Shown here: positions 9,283-17,719 of the stretch, piece after piece
Layout: each line of letters opens with the position of its first letter
Numbering within the stretch: position 1 is the stretch's first letter
Notes under the pieces: model-generated
Database searches by the model: none
Seen by the model: only the letters and a program-made list of their open reading frames with translations
What the model was told of the DNA's origin: nothing
Program-made: the position numbers and the translations under genes
Source of the DNA: CAYGZM01 sp964354365
Lineage (GTDB): Bacteria > Planctomycetota > Phycisphaerae > Sedimentisphaerales > Anaerobacaceae
Direction of reading: 5' to 3'
Assembly (NCBI GenBank): GCA_964354365.1
Contig: CAYGZM010000005.1
Span: forward strand, 1-64,000
Length of the DNA stretch: 64,000 bases

Positions 9283-10863
9283 ATGAGACTGTGTTTACAA
9301 TACTTTGGACAACGAATGAGAGACGCTGCGATGTTATGGAGTAGATTAGTTCTGTGTGAGGTATTTGTGATTGCAGCCGGCTGGCCCGCCGCGGTGTCTT
9401 CTACGGCTTGTGCATCGGAAGCGAAAAGCGTTTCGGCCGTGCGAGACATCGGGGCGCGACTTGAGCTTTTTGTGGATGCCTGGCTGATCGAGAAGATGTC
9501 GAATACGAGCCTGAAGATGCACTCGCCCGTGAAGAAGGATGTTGTGTTTGACTTTAACGCCCCATGGGAAGGGGGGCTCAGCGCGTATGTTACGATTATG
9601 AAGGACGAGGACCGGTATCGGATGTATTATCGCGGCGGCGGAGACCTGTGACGCGAATATACCTGCATGGCGGAAAGCAAAAACGGCATCAACTGGGTCC
9701 GGCCGTCATTGGGGCTGTTCGAGTTCAATGGGTCAAAAGACAACAACATAATCTGGACGGGAGAAAAGAAGGCATACTGGGAATCACACAACTTCTCTCC
9801 CTTCAAGGACGCCAATCCCGACGCCCCATCTTTGGAACGATACAAAGGGGTAACGCTGGGCAGGCAGACCGTTGACGGACAGAGGCGAAACGTCCTGCTG
9901 GCCTTTGTGTCGCCTGACGGCATCCACTGGAAGAGGCTCCAGGATGAGCCAATCATCACAGAAGGCTCATTCGATTCGCACAACACCGCCTTCTGGGACA
10001 GCATCCAGGAAAGATACGTCTGCTATTTCCGGCAAAGCCGCGATGGGAAGCGCAGCATCCGCCGGAGCGTTTCCAGGGACTTTGTCCGCTGGAGCAAGCC
10101 GGAATGGCTGGACTTCGGCGACACACCCCTCGAACATTTCTACACCAACGGGATTATCCCTTACTTTCGCGCGCCGCATATATATCTTGGCTTTCCTATG
10201 CGTTTTGTGCCTGACCGGACAAGTGTGGGCCTGGAAGGACGAAAAACGGACGGCCTGTCGGATGCCGTATTTATGTCCAGCCGAGACGGTATTGCCTGGA
10301 GCCGGGTGTTTATGGAGGCCTTTATCCGGCCGGGCCTTTCACAGGAGAACTGGGGCGGAGCGCACGGCAACAATACGCCCGCCTGGGGAATCGTTCAGAC
10401 AAGGGACAAAGAAATATCGCTCTACGTGAGCGAGAACTACGGCAACTACCCGGCGGACGCGAACAAAACACCCCGGCTGCGTCGGGCAGTGATTCGAGTG
10501 GATGGGTTCGTTTCAGTTAACACCGGGTACTCCGGCGGGGAAATGCTCACCAAGCCCCTCGTCTTCAAAGGCGCCGCGCTGGCAATAAACTACTCCACAT
10601 CCGCGGTCGGGAGCATCAAGGTGGAGATTCAGGATGAGCACGGTGTTCCAATCCCAGGGTTTGGCCTCGCAGAGGCGACCGAGATATACGGCGACGAAAT
10701 TGAACGGGTCGTTTCATGGAAGCAAGGCGCCGATCTAAGCCGGTTGGCCGGCCGGGTCATACGCCTTAGGTTTGTAATGAAAGACGCCGACCTGTATTCC
10801 ATGCGCATCATCTCAGCACCTATCCACAGTGCTCGTTCTTCCGGGCAATCCCATAGACGGTAA
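9283..10863 (+). pseudogene. Secreted GH32/GH43-like beta-propeller protein, split by an in-frame TGA
   Basis: ATG 9283 follows AGGGGA; a TATAAT box lies at 9244-9249. A signal-like segment (LVLCEVFVIAAGWPAAVSS) precedes LELFVDAWLIEKM, the opening seen in planctomycete glycosidase-like propellers. After 122 codons the frame meets TGA (9649-9651) inside RMYYRGGGDL-stop-REYTC and then continues open, in the same frame, for about 400 codons to 10863. The second part has repeated propeller motifs (AESKNGINW, SPDGIHWKR, SSRDGIAWS) and a C-terminal beta-sandwich similar to the paralogue at 12505. A nonsense mutation, an assembly error or readthrough are possible. The 3' end overlaps the symporter gene tail to tail by 44 nt. 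Confidence 0.7.
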
Positions 10864-12487
10864 GCTCACGAGCACACGGCTTGGAGCCCATCGCCAGGGC
10901 GGCGATATAGCCGACACCGACGCACGTTATGATTCCAATTGCGCCGTAAAGAAAGAAGTGCGCCTGCGTATATTGCTTGACAAGATAGAGCACGGCCGTG
11001 CTGGAGATAATGCCGAGCAAGGCGCCTGGGCCGTTTGCACGACGAGTAAAAACCCCCAGGGCAAAGACCCCTGCCAGTCCGCCGCCCAGCATCCCAAGCA
11101 GGGCAAGGAACAGGTCCCAGAGGGACTTAATCTCGGCACCGGCTATAAACACCGCACAGGCCGTGCCGAGGGCGCCGAGCAGCACCGTAAAAACCCTCGC
11201 AAGCAGCAGCCGAAGAGGGTCGGTTGAATCCGGCTTGATTCGCCCGTAGAAATCAGTAACCAGCACCGTCGCCATGCTGTTAATACTGCTGTCGAGAGTG
11301 GACATCGCCGCCGCAAAGATGGCCGCGACGACAATGCCCGCCACGCCAGCCGGCAGCTCGTGCACAATGAACCACGGCAATATAGCGTCGGTGCCGAGAT
11401 TCGGGTCAGGCTTGTTTGCATGGACTGTGTAGAAGACGTACAGGGCCGTGCCGAGGAAGAAGAAGATGAGCGCGGACGGCATCGTCAGAGCCGCATTGGT
11501 CCAGATGGCGCGGGCCGCCTGTTTCTCGGTGGGGGTCGTCAGATACCGCTGAATCACCGCCTGGTCCGCAGAGTACGGCACGAGATTTGAGAATAAATTG
11601 CCCACAAATATGACCCACACGGATGCGGTAGTGTAATCCCAGGAGGGGTTCAACACTTTGAACTTGCCGGCCTGCAGGCCCGTGTCGATAATTCCGATGA
11701 GGCCGCCGTTGACCCGCAGCGCGATAGCTACGACACACAGCAGGGCCCCTCCGAGCAGCACGGCGACTTGAAATACGTCCGTCCAGATCACGGCCTCGAT
11801 GCCGCCGAAGGCCGTATATACCGTGCAAAGCACGCCCATTATCAAGATGGAGACGTAGATATTCAGGTCCGTGACGGTGGAAAGCGCGATTGCAGGCAGG
11901 TACAGGACGATTCCCATCCGTCCCAACTGCATCAGGCAAAAAGCCGCCGCCCCGAAGAGCCGCACGGCGACGTTGAAACGCATTTCGAGATATTCATAAG
12001 CCGTCGTGAGCCTCAGCCGTCTGAAAAAGGGAAGATAGAAAAACACGACAATCGGCGCGACCATAACAATCGTGACGTGGTTGAGAATGTATGACCAGTT
12101 GGTGTCGTACGCCTTTGCGGGAATGGCCATAAAGGTAATCGCGCTAAGCTGTGTTCCGAAGATGCTCAGGCCCGCAGCCCACCAGGGAACGCGGCGGCCG
12201 CCGAGAAAGAAATCGTCGGTGCTTTTCTCGCGTCCGGTGAAATACAGCCCGACCACCAGTGTAAGCACAAGATAAATGCCGAGCGTTACGTAATTCATCC
12301 ACCCGAACGCCACCCGGTCGCTGTGGTCCGCAACGCAGAGAATTGATGGGATGAGGGACTGCGGCGCGAGCCTGCCCGCCGGTGCCTGGGCGAGCCAGCT
12401 CAATAAGGCCCCAGGCCCCTCCGCTGGGAGTCCCAAGTGGGACGTGGGGGTGACAAGCCCAATTATTCCTGCTGCAAGCGATTCCAC
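10820..12487 (-). CDS. Sodium:solute symporter (SSS family)
   Basis: A polytopic protein of up to 555 residues with about 13 membrane segments. The SSS fold is clear from NYVTLGIYLVLTLVVGLYF, then STDDFFLGGRRVPWWAAGLSIFGTQLSAITFMAIPAKAY, and the later AAAMSTLDSSINSMATVLVTDFY segment with the conserved Ser residues of the Na2 sodium site. It probably imports sugars or sugar acids with sodium. The start shown is a GTG with GGAG seven nt upstream; ATG 12298 would remove 63 atypical residues, part of which are encoded by a palindromic repeat (12430-12443). It lies 17 nt after the glycosidase-like gene and is likely co-transcribed. Confidence 0.87.
   Translation of the reverse strand: MESLAAGIIGLVTPTSHLGLPAEGPGALLSWLAQAPAGRLAPQSLIPSILCVADHSDRVAFGWMNYVTLGIYLVLTLVVGLYFTGREKSTDDFFLGGRRVPWWAAGLSIFGTQLSAITFMAIPAKAYDTNWSYILNHVTIVMVAPIVVFFYLPFFRRLRLTTAYEYLEMRFNVAVRLFGAAAFCLMQLGRMGIVLYLPAIALSTVTDLNIYVSILIMGVLCTVYTAFGGIEAVIWTDVFQVAVLLGGALLCVVAIALRVNGGLIGIIDTGLQAGKFKVLNPSWDYTTASVWVIFVGNLFSNLVPYSADQAVIQRYLTTPTEKQAARAIWTNAALTMPSALIFFFLGTALYVFYTVHANKPDPNLGTDAILPWFIVHELPAGVAGIVVAAIFAAAMSTLDSSINSMATVLVTDFYGRIKPDSTDPLRLLLARVFTVLLGALGTACAVFIAGAEIKSLWDLFLALLGMLGGGLAGVFALGVFTRRANGPGALLGIISSTAVLYLVKQYTQAHFFLYGAIGIITCVGVGYIAALAMGSKPCARELTVYGIARKNEHCG
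12430..12443. repeat. GTCCCAAGTGGGAC palindrome in the symporter N-terminal extension
   Basis: A perfect hexamer-armed palindrome (GTCCCA-AG-TGGGAC) beside a GC-rich GGCCCC-rich stretch. If translation starts at GTG 12487 it encodes part of TPTSHLGLPAEGPG, a segment not expected in an SSS transporter. Confidence 0.5.
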
Positions 12488-12504
12488 GCATACGCTCCGT
12501 ACAC

Positions 12505-14199
12505 TCAGTTGCCGTAGGCCGCCTTGCCTGCGGTATCAATCGGCCCGGGATAACCCGGCCCGCCCGCCGCCACATAGCCGTAGCTGGCACCCGATTTATC
12601 CGGGCTGACCCAGAACGAATACAGCCTGCCATTACTCAGTTGAAAGCGAAATCGCACCGCTCTGCCCGCCACGGAGGACAGGTCCTTACCGCTTTTCCAG
12701 AAGACCTGTTCGATGGTGCTATCCGTGGAAATCGCCGTGCAGTCGGCCAGAGACAGGCCTTCTATCGGCTTTGCGTTTTCGTCGAGGACTTCAACCGCCA
12801 GCGAGCCCTTAGGGGCGTCAACGTTCACAAATAGATACCTGCCTTTGAACCTGAGCGGGCGCGTCGTGAGCACGCCACGCTCAGTATCAGCATCCATAGA
12901 GGCAAACCCGTCGCGTCTCATAGTAGCAAGGCCGGTGTAACAGTTGCCGTCCCAGAACCGGTCGCCGAGCATCCGACCGCTGACGTAGAAGTACAGCTTA
13001 TCGCGCACCACCAGACAGCAGCCGCCCGCACTTTGAACGTTTCCCCAGTTCCATGCGCCCTCGGTGGGGTTGACCGTGAGGAACCTCGTTCTGTCGGGGC
13101 GATGATAATGGAATCCGTCCCGGCTGAACCCGACAAGCACTTCGTTGCGCTTCTGAATCTTCAGTCGCGCGCACTCGCTGTTGGGCGGTCCCTGCCATAT
13201 CGAAAACAGCCCCAGCATAAGACTCTCGTACGCAACGGCGTCGTGGTTATAAAGCTGCGGTTCGATGTCACTGTACTTGGGATCCGGATGATGCGGGTCC
13301 AGCCCGTCGGCGCACAGCCACGGCACAGCGCCTTCTGCAAGCTGTTGCGTGCCGGCGATTGCGTCGGCGTGCTCAACATAGGCCCTCGACCTGCCAACCT
13401 CACCCTGGCTTATGCGCAGGCCAAATACCCATTTCTTGCGAAATGGGTTGTAATGCACCGTTGTCCGGTCCCCGATAGTGGTTGAGCTGACGGCCACCGG
13501 CCCGGACCAGTGGATGCCGTCCGGCGAGCATCGAAGCGCAAGGCTCCACCTGCCTGGAATCGGAGTGGTTACGAACATCTTGTATCGTCGAGAGGCATCG
13601 GGGTCTTCCTGATCGAGCCAGACGGTGCTCGAATCCCGATAGCGCCCGTCGCCCGTTGCCTCGACGCCACGGTGGCTGAGCACCTCGTTGGTGCCCGGCC
13701 GAACATCGAAAGACGGCTTTTCCCAGTGGATTCCGTCCCGGCTGACTGCCAGAGCCGTGCTGGCAATGTACCCGCCCATGTACCACATCTTGAAGAGCTT
13801 GTCCTTCGGATCATAAAAGACGCCATCGCTGAATGGCGCAGCCGCCCTTGCAGCATCCTCACATTCCCATGGTTTGTCCGGGCTGAGGATCGGATTGTCG
13901 GGATGGTACTCCGGCCGGTGGTAAGTGCGCTTGAGGGTCGTCCGCTCAATGAGGAAATCGTCCACGAACAGTTGTCGGCCAACGTCGATGGGGATGACCT
14001 CGGGAGGCTTTTTGAGGTATGGCGCCTGCACAGGCTCTCGCGTCAACGCGGCTATGCGGGGCGGCCACGGATCGGGCAGCACGATACCATTGTAGAGTGT
14101 CTCGCCGGCGTTCGCCGCCAGCCCGCCGCAGCGGGCAAGAGTCAGGCTCGCGGCTGCAAATGCCAAACACACAACTCGCTTGCGATTCGTATGTTCCAT
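12505..14199 (-). CDS. Secreted GH32/GH43-like five-bladed propeller protein
   Basis: A 564-residue protein starting at ATG 14199, with GGAG in GGAGACAAACG upstream and a signal peptide (VVCLAFAAASLTLARCGG, possibly a lipoprotein box LARC). The mature part has RQLFVDDFLIERTTLKRTYH, then propeller blades marked by FKMWYMGG, VSRDGIHWEKP, CSPDGIHWSGP and FSRDGFHYHRP, and a C-terminal beta-sandwich. This is the architecture of uncharacterised GH32/43-related proteins common in planctomycetes; the catalytic acids cannot be assigned by eye. It is paralogous to the broken gene at 9283 and adjoins the symporter, suggesting a carbohydrate-uptake unit. Confidence 0.78.
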   Translation of the reverse strand: MEHTNRKRVVCLAFAAASLTLARCGGLAANAGETLYNGIVLPDPWPPRIAALTREPVQAPYLKKPPEVIPIDVGRQLFVDDFLIERTTLKRTYHRPEYHPDNPILSPDKPWECEDAARAAAPFSDGVFYDPKDKLFKMWYMGGYIASTALAVSRDGIHWEKPSFDVRPGTNEVLSHRGVEATGDGRYRDSSTVWLDQEDPDASRRYKMFVTTPIPGRWSLALRCSPDGIHWSGPVAVSSTTIGDRTTVHYNPFRKKWVFGLRISQGEVGRSRAYVEHADAIAGTQQLAEGAVPWLCADGLDPHHPDPKYSDIEPQLYNHDAVAYESLMLGLFSIWQGPPNSECARLKIQKRNEVLVGFSRDGFHYHRPDRTRFLTVNPTEGAWNWGNVQSAGGCCLVVRDKLYFYVSGRMLGDRFWDGNCYTGLATMRRDGFASMDADTERGVLTTRPLRFKGRYLFVNVDAPKGSLAVEVLDENAKPIEGLSLADCTAISTDSTIEQVFWKSGKDLSSVAGRAVRFRFQLSNGRLYSFWVSPDKSGASYGYVAAGGPGYPGPIDTAGKAAYGN

Positions 14200-14522
14200 C
14201 GTTTGTCTCCAATCACGGCTCGTAGAAATTAAGTGCGCCCCGGTATAAGACGTGGTTAAGGCTGCTCCCGGCCATCCCCAAGCCCTTAGGGCTTGAGGCT
14301 GCCACCCAACGGGAAAGCCCCCGGTGCGCATCCAATCCTTCAGGTCCGTATCAGATGTAGTTTTTATCTTTGTCTCGGCTGTTTCTCAAGAGAAAAAAAC
14401 CGCACTTGCCGCTGCGACTCGCGTCGCAAGACGCGGGAGCAGGCGAAATCAAGAAGCGCGCGGCAGCGCGTTGGGGTAGTACGGCATTTCATAAATGGCT
14501 CGACCATGGGAAAAATGGGTAC

Positions 14523-14583
14523 TGTCTGTTTTGACAGATTTCTCCACTGCGCGATGCTGCGCATCGCTCCGGTCGAAATGACG
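14523..14583. repeat. TGACAGATTTCTC...GGTCGAAATGAC repeat
   Basis: A short interspersed repeat with an internal GCGATGCTGCGCATCGC-like stem. It shares GATTTCTCC and GGTCGAAATGAC with the element at 45441-45516. It lies in the 14200-14654 gene-free stretch, which otherwise shows only an AAGCCCTTAGGGCTT palindrome near 14280. Confidence 0.65.
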
Positions 14584-14620
14584 GTTTAGTTGTGAGAATT
14601 ATCAAACGCGGCAGTCGAAG

Positions 14621-14640
14621 TGGTGGGCTAAAGCCCACCC
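14621..14640. repeat. GGTGGGCT/AGCCCACC inverted repeat
   Basis: An 8-bp perfect inverted repeat (GGTGGGCT-aa-AGCCCACC) just 15 nt past the histidine kinase stop codon. It could act as a transcription terminator for the kinase on the minus strand only if followed by a U-tract, which I do not see; it is more likely a short interspersed palindrome. Confidence 0.55.
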
Positions 14641-14654
14641 TACGAGGAAGGATG

Positions 14655-17633
14655 TCACGCCGTTACCCGCTCTCTATCCAGAACCTCCCGGATAAGCGCG
14701 GCTATGTCCTGCTTGCTGATGGGCTTCGTAATGAACTTCTTGATTCCTATGCTCCGGACCTCCTCCAAGTTGACGTTTTCGGGATATCCGGAGCAGAGAA
14801 TAACCGGAATATCGGGCCTGATGGCGATGAGCTCCCTGGCCAACTGTGTGCCGGTCATATTCGGCATAGTCTGGTCGGTGATGACAAGATCAAACTCATC
14901 CGGCTCCTCCTGAAATGCTTCCAGGGCAACGATGCTGCTCGTCGTGGCAACGACGGCATATCCAAGTCGCTCCAGAATCTGTTTCGTCACATCAACCATC
15001 ACCTTCTCATCATCGACTAAGAGTATCACCTCTTGTTTTGGCGTAGCCGGCTCCGAAGACTCGGGTGCTTGAACCTCGTTGCCTTCGACTTTAGGAAAGA
15101 ATATATCGAAGGTGCTCCCCTTGCCCGGCGTACTGTCAACAGCGATGGCTCCGTTATGGCTCTTGACGATCCCGTGGACTACGGAAAGCCCCAACCCGGT
15201 CCCCTCGTTGACCTTCTTTGTGGTGAAGAATGGCTCAAAGATTCGCTCCATCACTTCTTTCTCCATCCCGCAGCCGGTATCGCTCACGCTGAGCTTTACA
15301 TAAGGACCTGGCGGCAAAGATTCATCACCGACTTTGGTCTCCGATTCAAAATTGACATCTGTCAGGCTCACCTCCAACAGGCCGCCTGCCTCACGCATTG
15401 CGTGCGAGGCATTCGTGCAGAGATTCACCAGGACCTGGTGGAGCTGAGTCGGATCGGCCATTACCAGACTCGAATCCGCCTCTATCTTGCGACGAATCTT
15501 TATTGTTGCAGGCAGCGATGACCTGAGCATTTTCAGGACTTCTTTGACAATGGAGCCAATCTGTATCACTCCTTTTTCCTGCTGGTCTTTTCGACTGAAG
15601 GTCAGGATTTGCCTCACTAACTTTGCGGCGCGGTTGCCGCAGGAAAGCACCTGCTCCAGATTATCTCTTACCGCGGCGTCCTCCGGGAGGTCCTCAAGCG
15701 ACAATTCCACGTAGCCCTGCATTGCCGCCAGGATGTTGTTAAAATCGTGGGCGATGCCTCCCGCCAGGGTTCCGATGGCTTCCATCTTCTGCCTCTGGCT
15801 GAGCTGAACTTCCAGGTCTATCTTTTCTTTTTCAGCCTTCTTTCGCCTCGTAATGTCAAGGCCGTAGGCATTGGCGTAATCCTGTCCGGCTATAGGCTGC
15901 AGCGTTATGAAGAATACCCGTCCGTCATCGCAGCTCAGCTCGAACGTAGAGCTTTCGCCGGAGGCGCACGCCTCCTGTATCTTCCCGCACCACGGCTCGC
16001 CCAGGCGCCAGCCCGCCGCGGCGGGCTGGCCTCTTTGGACCCGCCATGTCTCGAGCACAGGCGAGCTTGCGTCGTTGGCGTAGAGAATTCTGCAGTCCCT
16101 CGATATCCTCAGAACAGGATTGGGATCTTCACTCGGGAATTTGGCCAGGTTCTTGACCTCTTCAATTGCCCTCTTGCTCTCGGTTACGTCTCGGATTATC
16201 GCCTGGACAATCTCTTTGCGCTCGACCAGCATCGTGGAGACGGCAATAGTCACCGTTTTCCTTTCTCCCGACGTGGTTGGTATCTCCACCTCAACGCTGT
16301 TCTTCTGATCCGGGCCAGGTTCTTTGAATAGAGCGCGAACGCGCTCCGACTTGTCCTCAAATCCAAGCGCCGTGTAGTGCTGCCCCACGATCTGCCCTCT
16401 CGTTTTCCCGAAGAGCTCCTCCGCTGCCTTATTACAGTTTATGATAGCGCCGCTCTCTATATCCGTCCAGAGTATGGCGTCTTGCGCATTGGCGAACGCC
16501 AGCCTGAATTTCTTCTCACTTTCCTGCAGCGCCTCGTCCGCGTTCTTGCGCTCGGTAATATCCGATGCGACGTGCACGGCGCCCACAAGCTGCCCCTTGT
16601 TGTTTATCACCGGGTCCACCTTGATTTGAAGCCATTTCTCTCCCATCTGCACAACCGCAGTTTCACTGCGGCGCGTATTCCACATCCGCACGAGCGGGCA
16701 TTTTTTTACGGGTTCCACTGAGCCGTGCACCAGCTCGCAACAGCTTCCGCCTACTATCTCGCTATAAGACTTCTTCAACAGGCCGGTCATGCCCCTGTTG
16801 CATTGCAGTATCCTGCCTGTCGCCTTGTCAATTATGCAAACACCGTCGGTAATCGCGTTGAAAGTCTCCTGCCATTCCTGAGCAAAGGCGGTGATCTTCT
16901 GCTCGGCCCGCATACGGTCGGCAAGCCGTCTTCGCAACCGGTGCGCCACCAGCCACACAAATATCGCAAGTATCAAGGTGACGCCAATCTCCGCCAGGGT
17001 GCGCACAATCCCGGCTATATCCTTATCGCGCCGGCTCTCTAAAGCGCTGCGCGCATTGCCGACAAACCCTGTCATCCCCTTTTGATATACCTGCTTTTGC
17101 TCCTCGTACTCCGGGCTCTGGAGCAAAGCTGCGGCAGCCTTTCTGTCTCCCCGGCGCACAAGATCAAGAGCTTCACTCTCCATCTTGTCGAGCTTAGTGC
17201 TCGCAAGAGTCGCCAGGACTGCGCCGGCGCTGACAGCATCGTCCTCGTACATGCTCACAATGTTCTTGATAGCGGGATTTATTCGCGGACCGAATTCCTC
17301 GTAGCGGGTAATCCACTTCTCCCCCACGGGGCCTGCCCCAGAGGTCCCTGGCGGGGAGGCCTCGCCGGCGGCTGCGGCCATCATCGCCGACATAGTAAGA
17401 ACCTCATCCCGATACAGAATAGACCCTTCCGCGCCGGCAATTTGCCGCAGCAAAGCGCCAACGGTCTTGACCTGCTGGTACGACTGCCATGCTCGCCAGC
17501 CGGGCCTAAAGAATATCCCAGCCACGGCAAGCAGCAGCAATAGGAATAGCCCGGCTGTCATCAAGCCGACTATTCTTGAATAAAGGCCTGCTATGGGATT
17601 AACCTTCCCGCCTGTTGCTCCACGACTGTCCAT
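14655..17633 (-). CDS. Hybrid sensor histidine kinase with PAS domains and a receiver
   Basis: About 992 residues from ATG 17633. Order: membrane helix (LFLLLLLAVAGIFF), a periplasmic helical sensor of about 170 residues, second helix (TLILAIFVWLVAHRL), a PAS domain with a Cys-rich CELVHGS...CPLVRMW motif, two further PAS domains (one with FANAQDAILWTDIESG), HisKA with phospho-acceptor His in GGIAHDFNNILAAMQGY, an HATPase_c domain (VNLCTNASHAM, DTGCGM, GTGLGLSVVHG), and a C-terminal receiver (ILLVDDEKV, phospho-Asp in LVITDQTMP, Lys in ITKPI). No separate response regulator or sigma factor is next to it, so output likely goes through a phosphorelay elsewhere. Two GC-rich palindromic stretches lie inside the gene. 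Confidence 0.93.
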   Translation of the reverse strand: MDSRGATGGKVNPIAGLYSRIVGLMTAGLFLLLLLAVAGIFFRPGWRAWQSYQQVKTVGALLRQIAGAEGSILYRDEVLTMSAMMAAAAGEASPPGTSGAGPVGEKWITRYEEFGPRINPAIKNIVSMYEDDAVSAGAVLATLASTKLDKMESEALDLVRRGDRKAAAALLQSPEYEEQKQVYQKGMTGFVGNARSALESRRDKDIAGIVRTLAEIGVTLILAIFVWLVAHRLRRRLADRMRAEQKITAFAQEWQETFNAITDGVCIIDKATGRILQCNRGMTGLLKKSYSEIVGGSCCELVHGSVEPVKKCPLVRMWNTRRSETAVVQMGEKWLQIKVDPVINNKGQLVGAVHVASDITERKNADEALQESEKKFRLAFANAQDAILWTDIESGAIINCNKAAEELFGKTRGQIVGQHYTALGFEDKSERVRALFKEPGPDQKNSVEVEIPTTSGERKTVTIAVSTMLVERKEIVQAIIRDVTESKRAIEEVKNLAKFPSEDPNPVLRISRDCRILYANDASSPVLETWRVQRGQPAAAGWRLGEPWCGKIQEACASGESSTFELSCDDGRVFFITLQPIAGQDYANAYGLDITRRKKAEKEKIDLEVQLSQRQKMEAIGTLAGGIAHDFNNILAAMQGYVELSLEDLPEDAAVRDNLEQVLSCGNRAAKLVRQILTFSRKDQQEKGVIQIGSIVKEVLKMLRSSLPATIKIRRKIEADSSLVMADPTQLHQVLVNLCTNASHAMREAGGLLEVSLTDVNFESETKVGDESLPPGPYVKLSVSDTGCGMEKEVMERIFEPFFTTKKVNEGTGLGLSVVHGIVKSHNGAIAVDSTPGKGSTFDIFFPKVEGNEVQAPESSEPATPKQEVILLVDDEKVMVDVTKQILERLGYAVVATTSSIVALEAFQEEPDEFDLVITDQTMPNMTGTQLARELIAIRPDIPVILCSGYPENVNLEEVRSIGIKKFITKPISKQDIAALIREVLDRERVTA
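16008..16029. repeat. 22-nt perfect GC palindrome inside the kinase gene
   Basis: The strand reads CCAGCCCGCCG followed by its exact complement. It encodes GQPAAAGW within the third PAS region, where an Ala/Gly/Pro-rich loop is not expected, so it may be an inserted repeat kept in frame. Confidence 0.6.
17335..17360. repeat. GC-rich repeat inside the kinase sensor domain
   Basis: Matches 5006-5031 at 23 of 26 positions. It encodes EASPPGTSGAG, a loop-like stretch between AAAAG and the helix that begins KWITRYEEFG. Confidence 0.6.
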
Positions 17634-17719
17634 ATCGCAATCTTTCGCTCCAGCCCACCATCGAGACCACAAGCGCGCCGTCTGAGGAAATATCGGTCTT
17701 ATCCAGCCGCTGCTTTATA

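Noticed and set aside
9649..9651. TGA as a selenocysteine codon
   Set aside because: No SECIS-like hairpin is obvious directly after it, and the family has no known selenoprotein members. No Cys is expected at this position.
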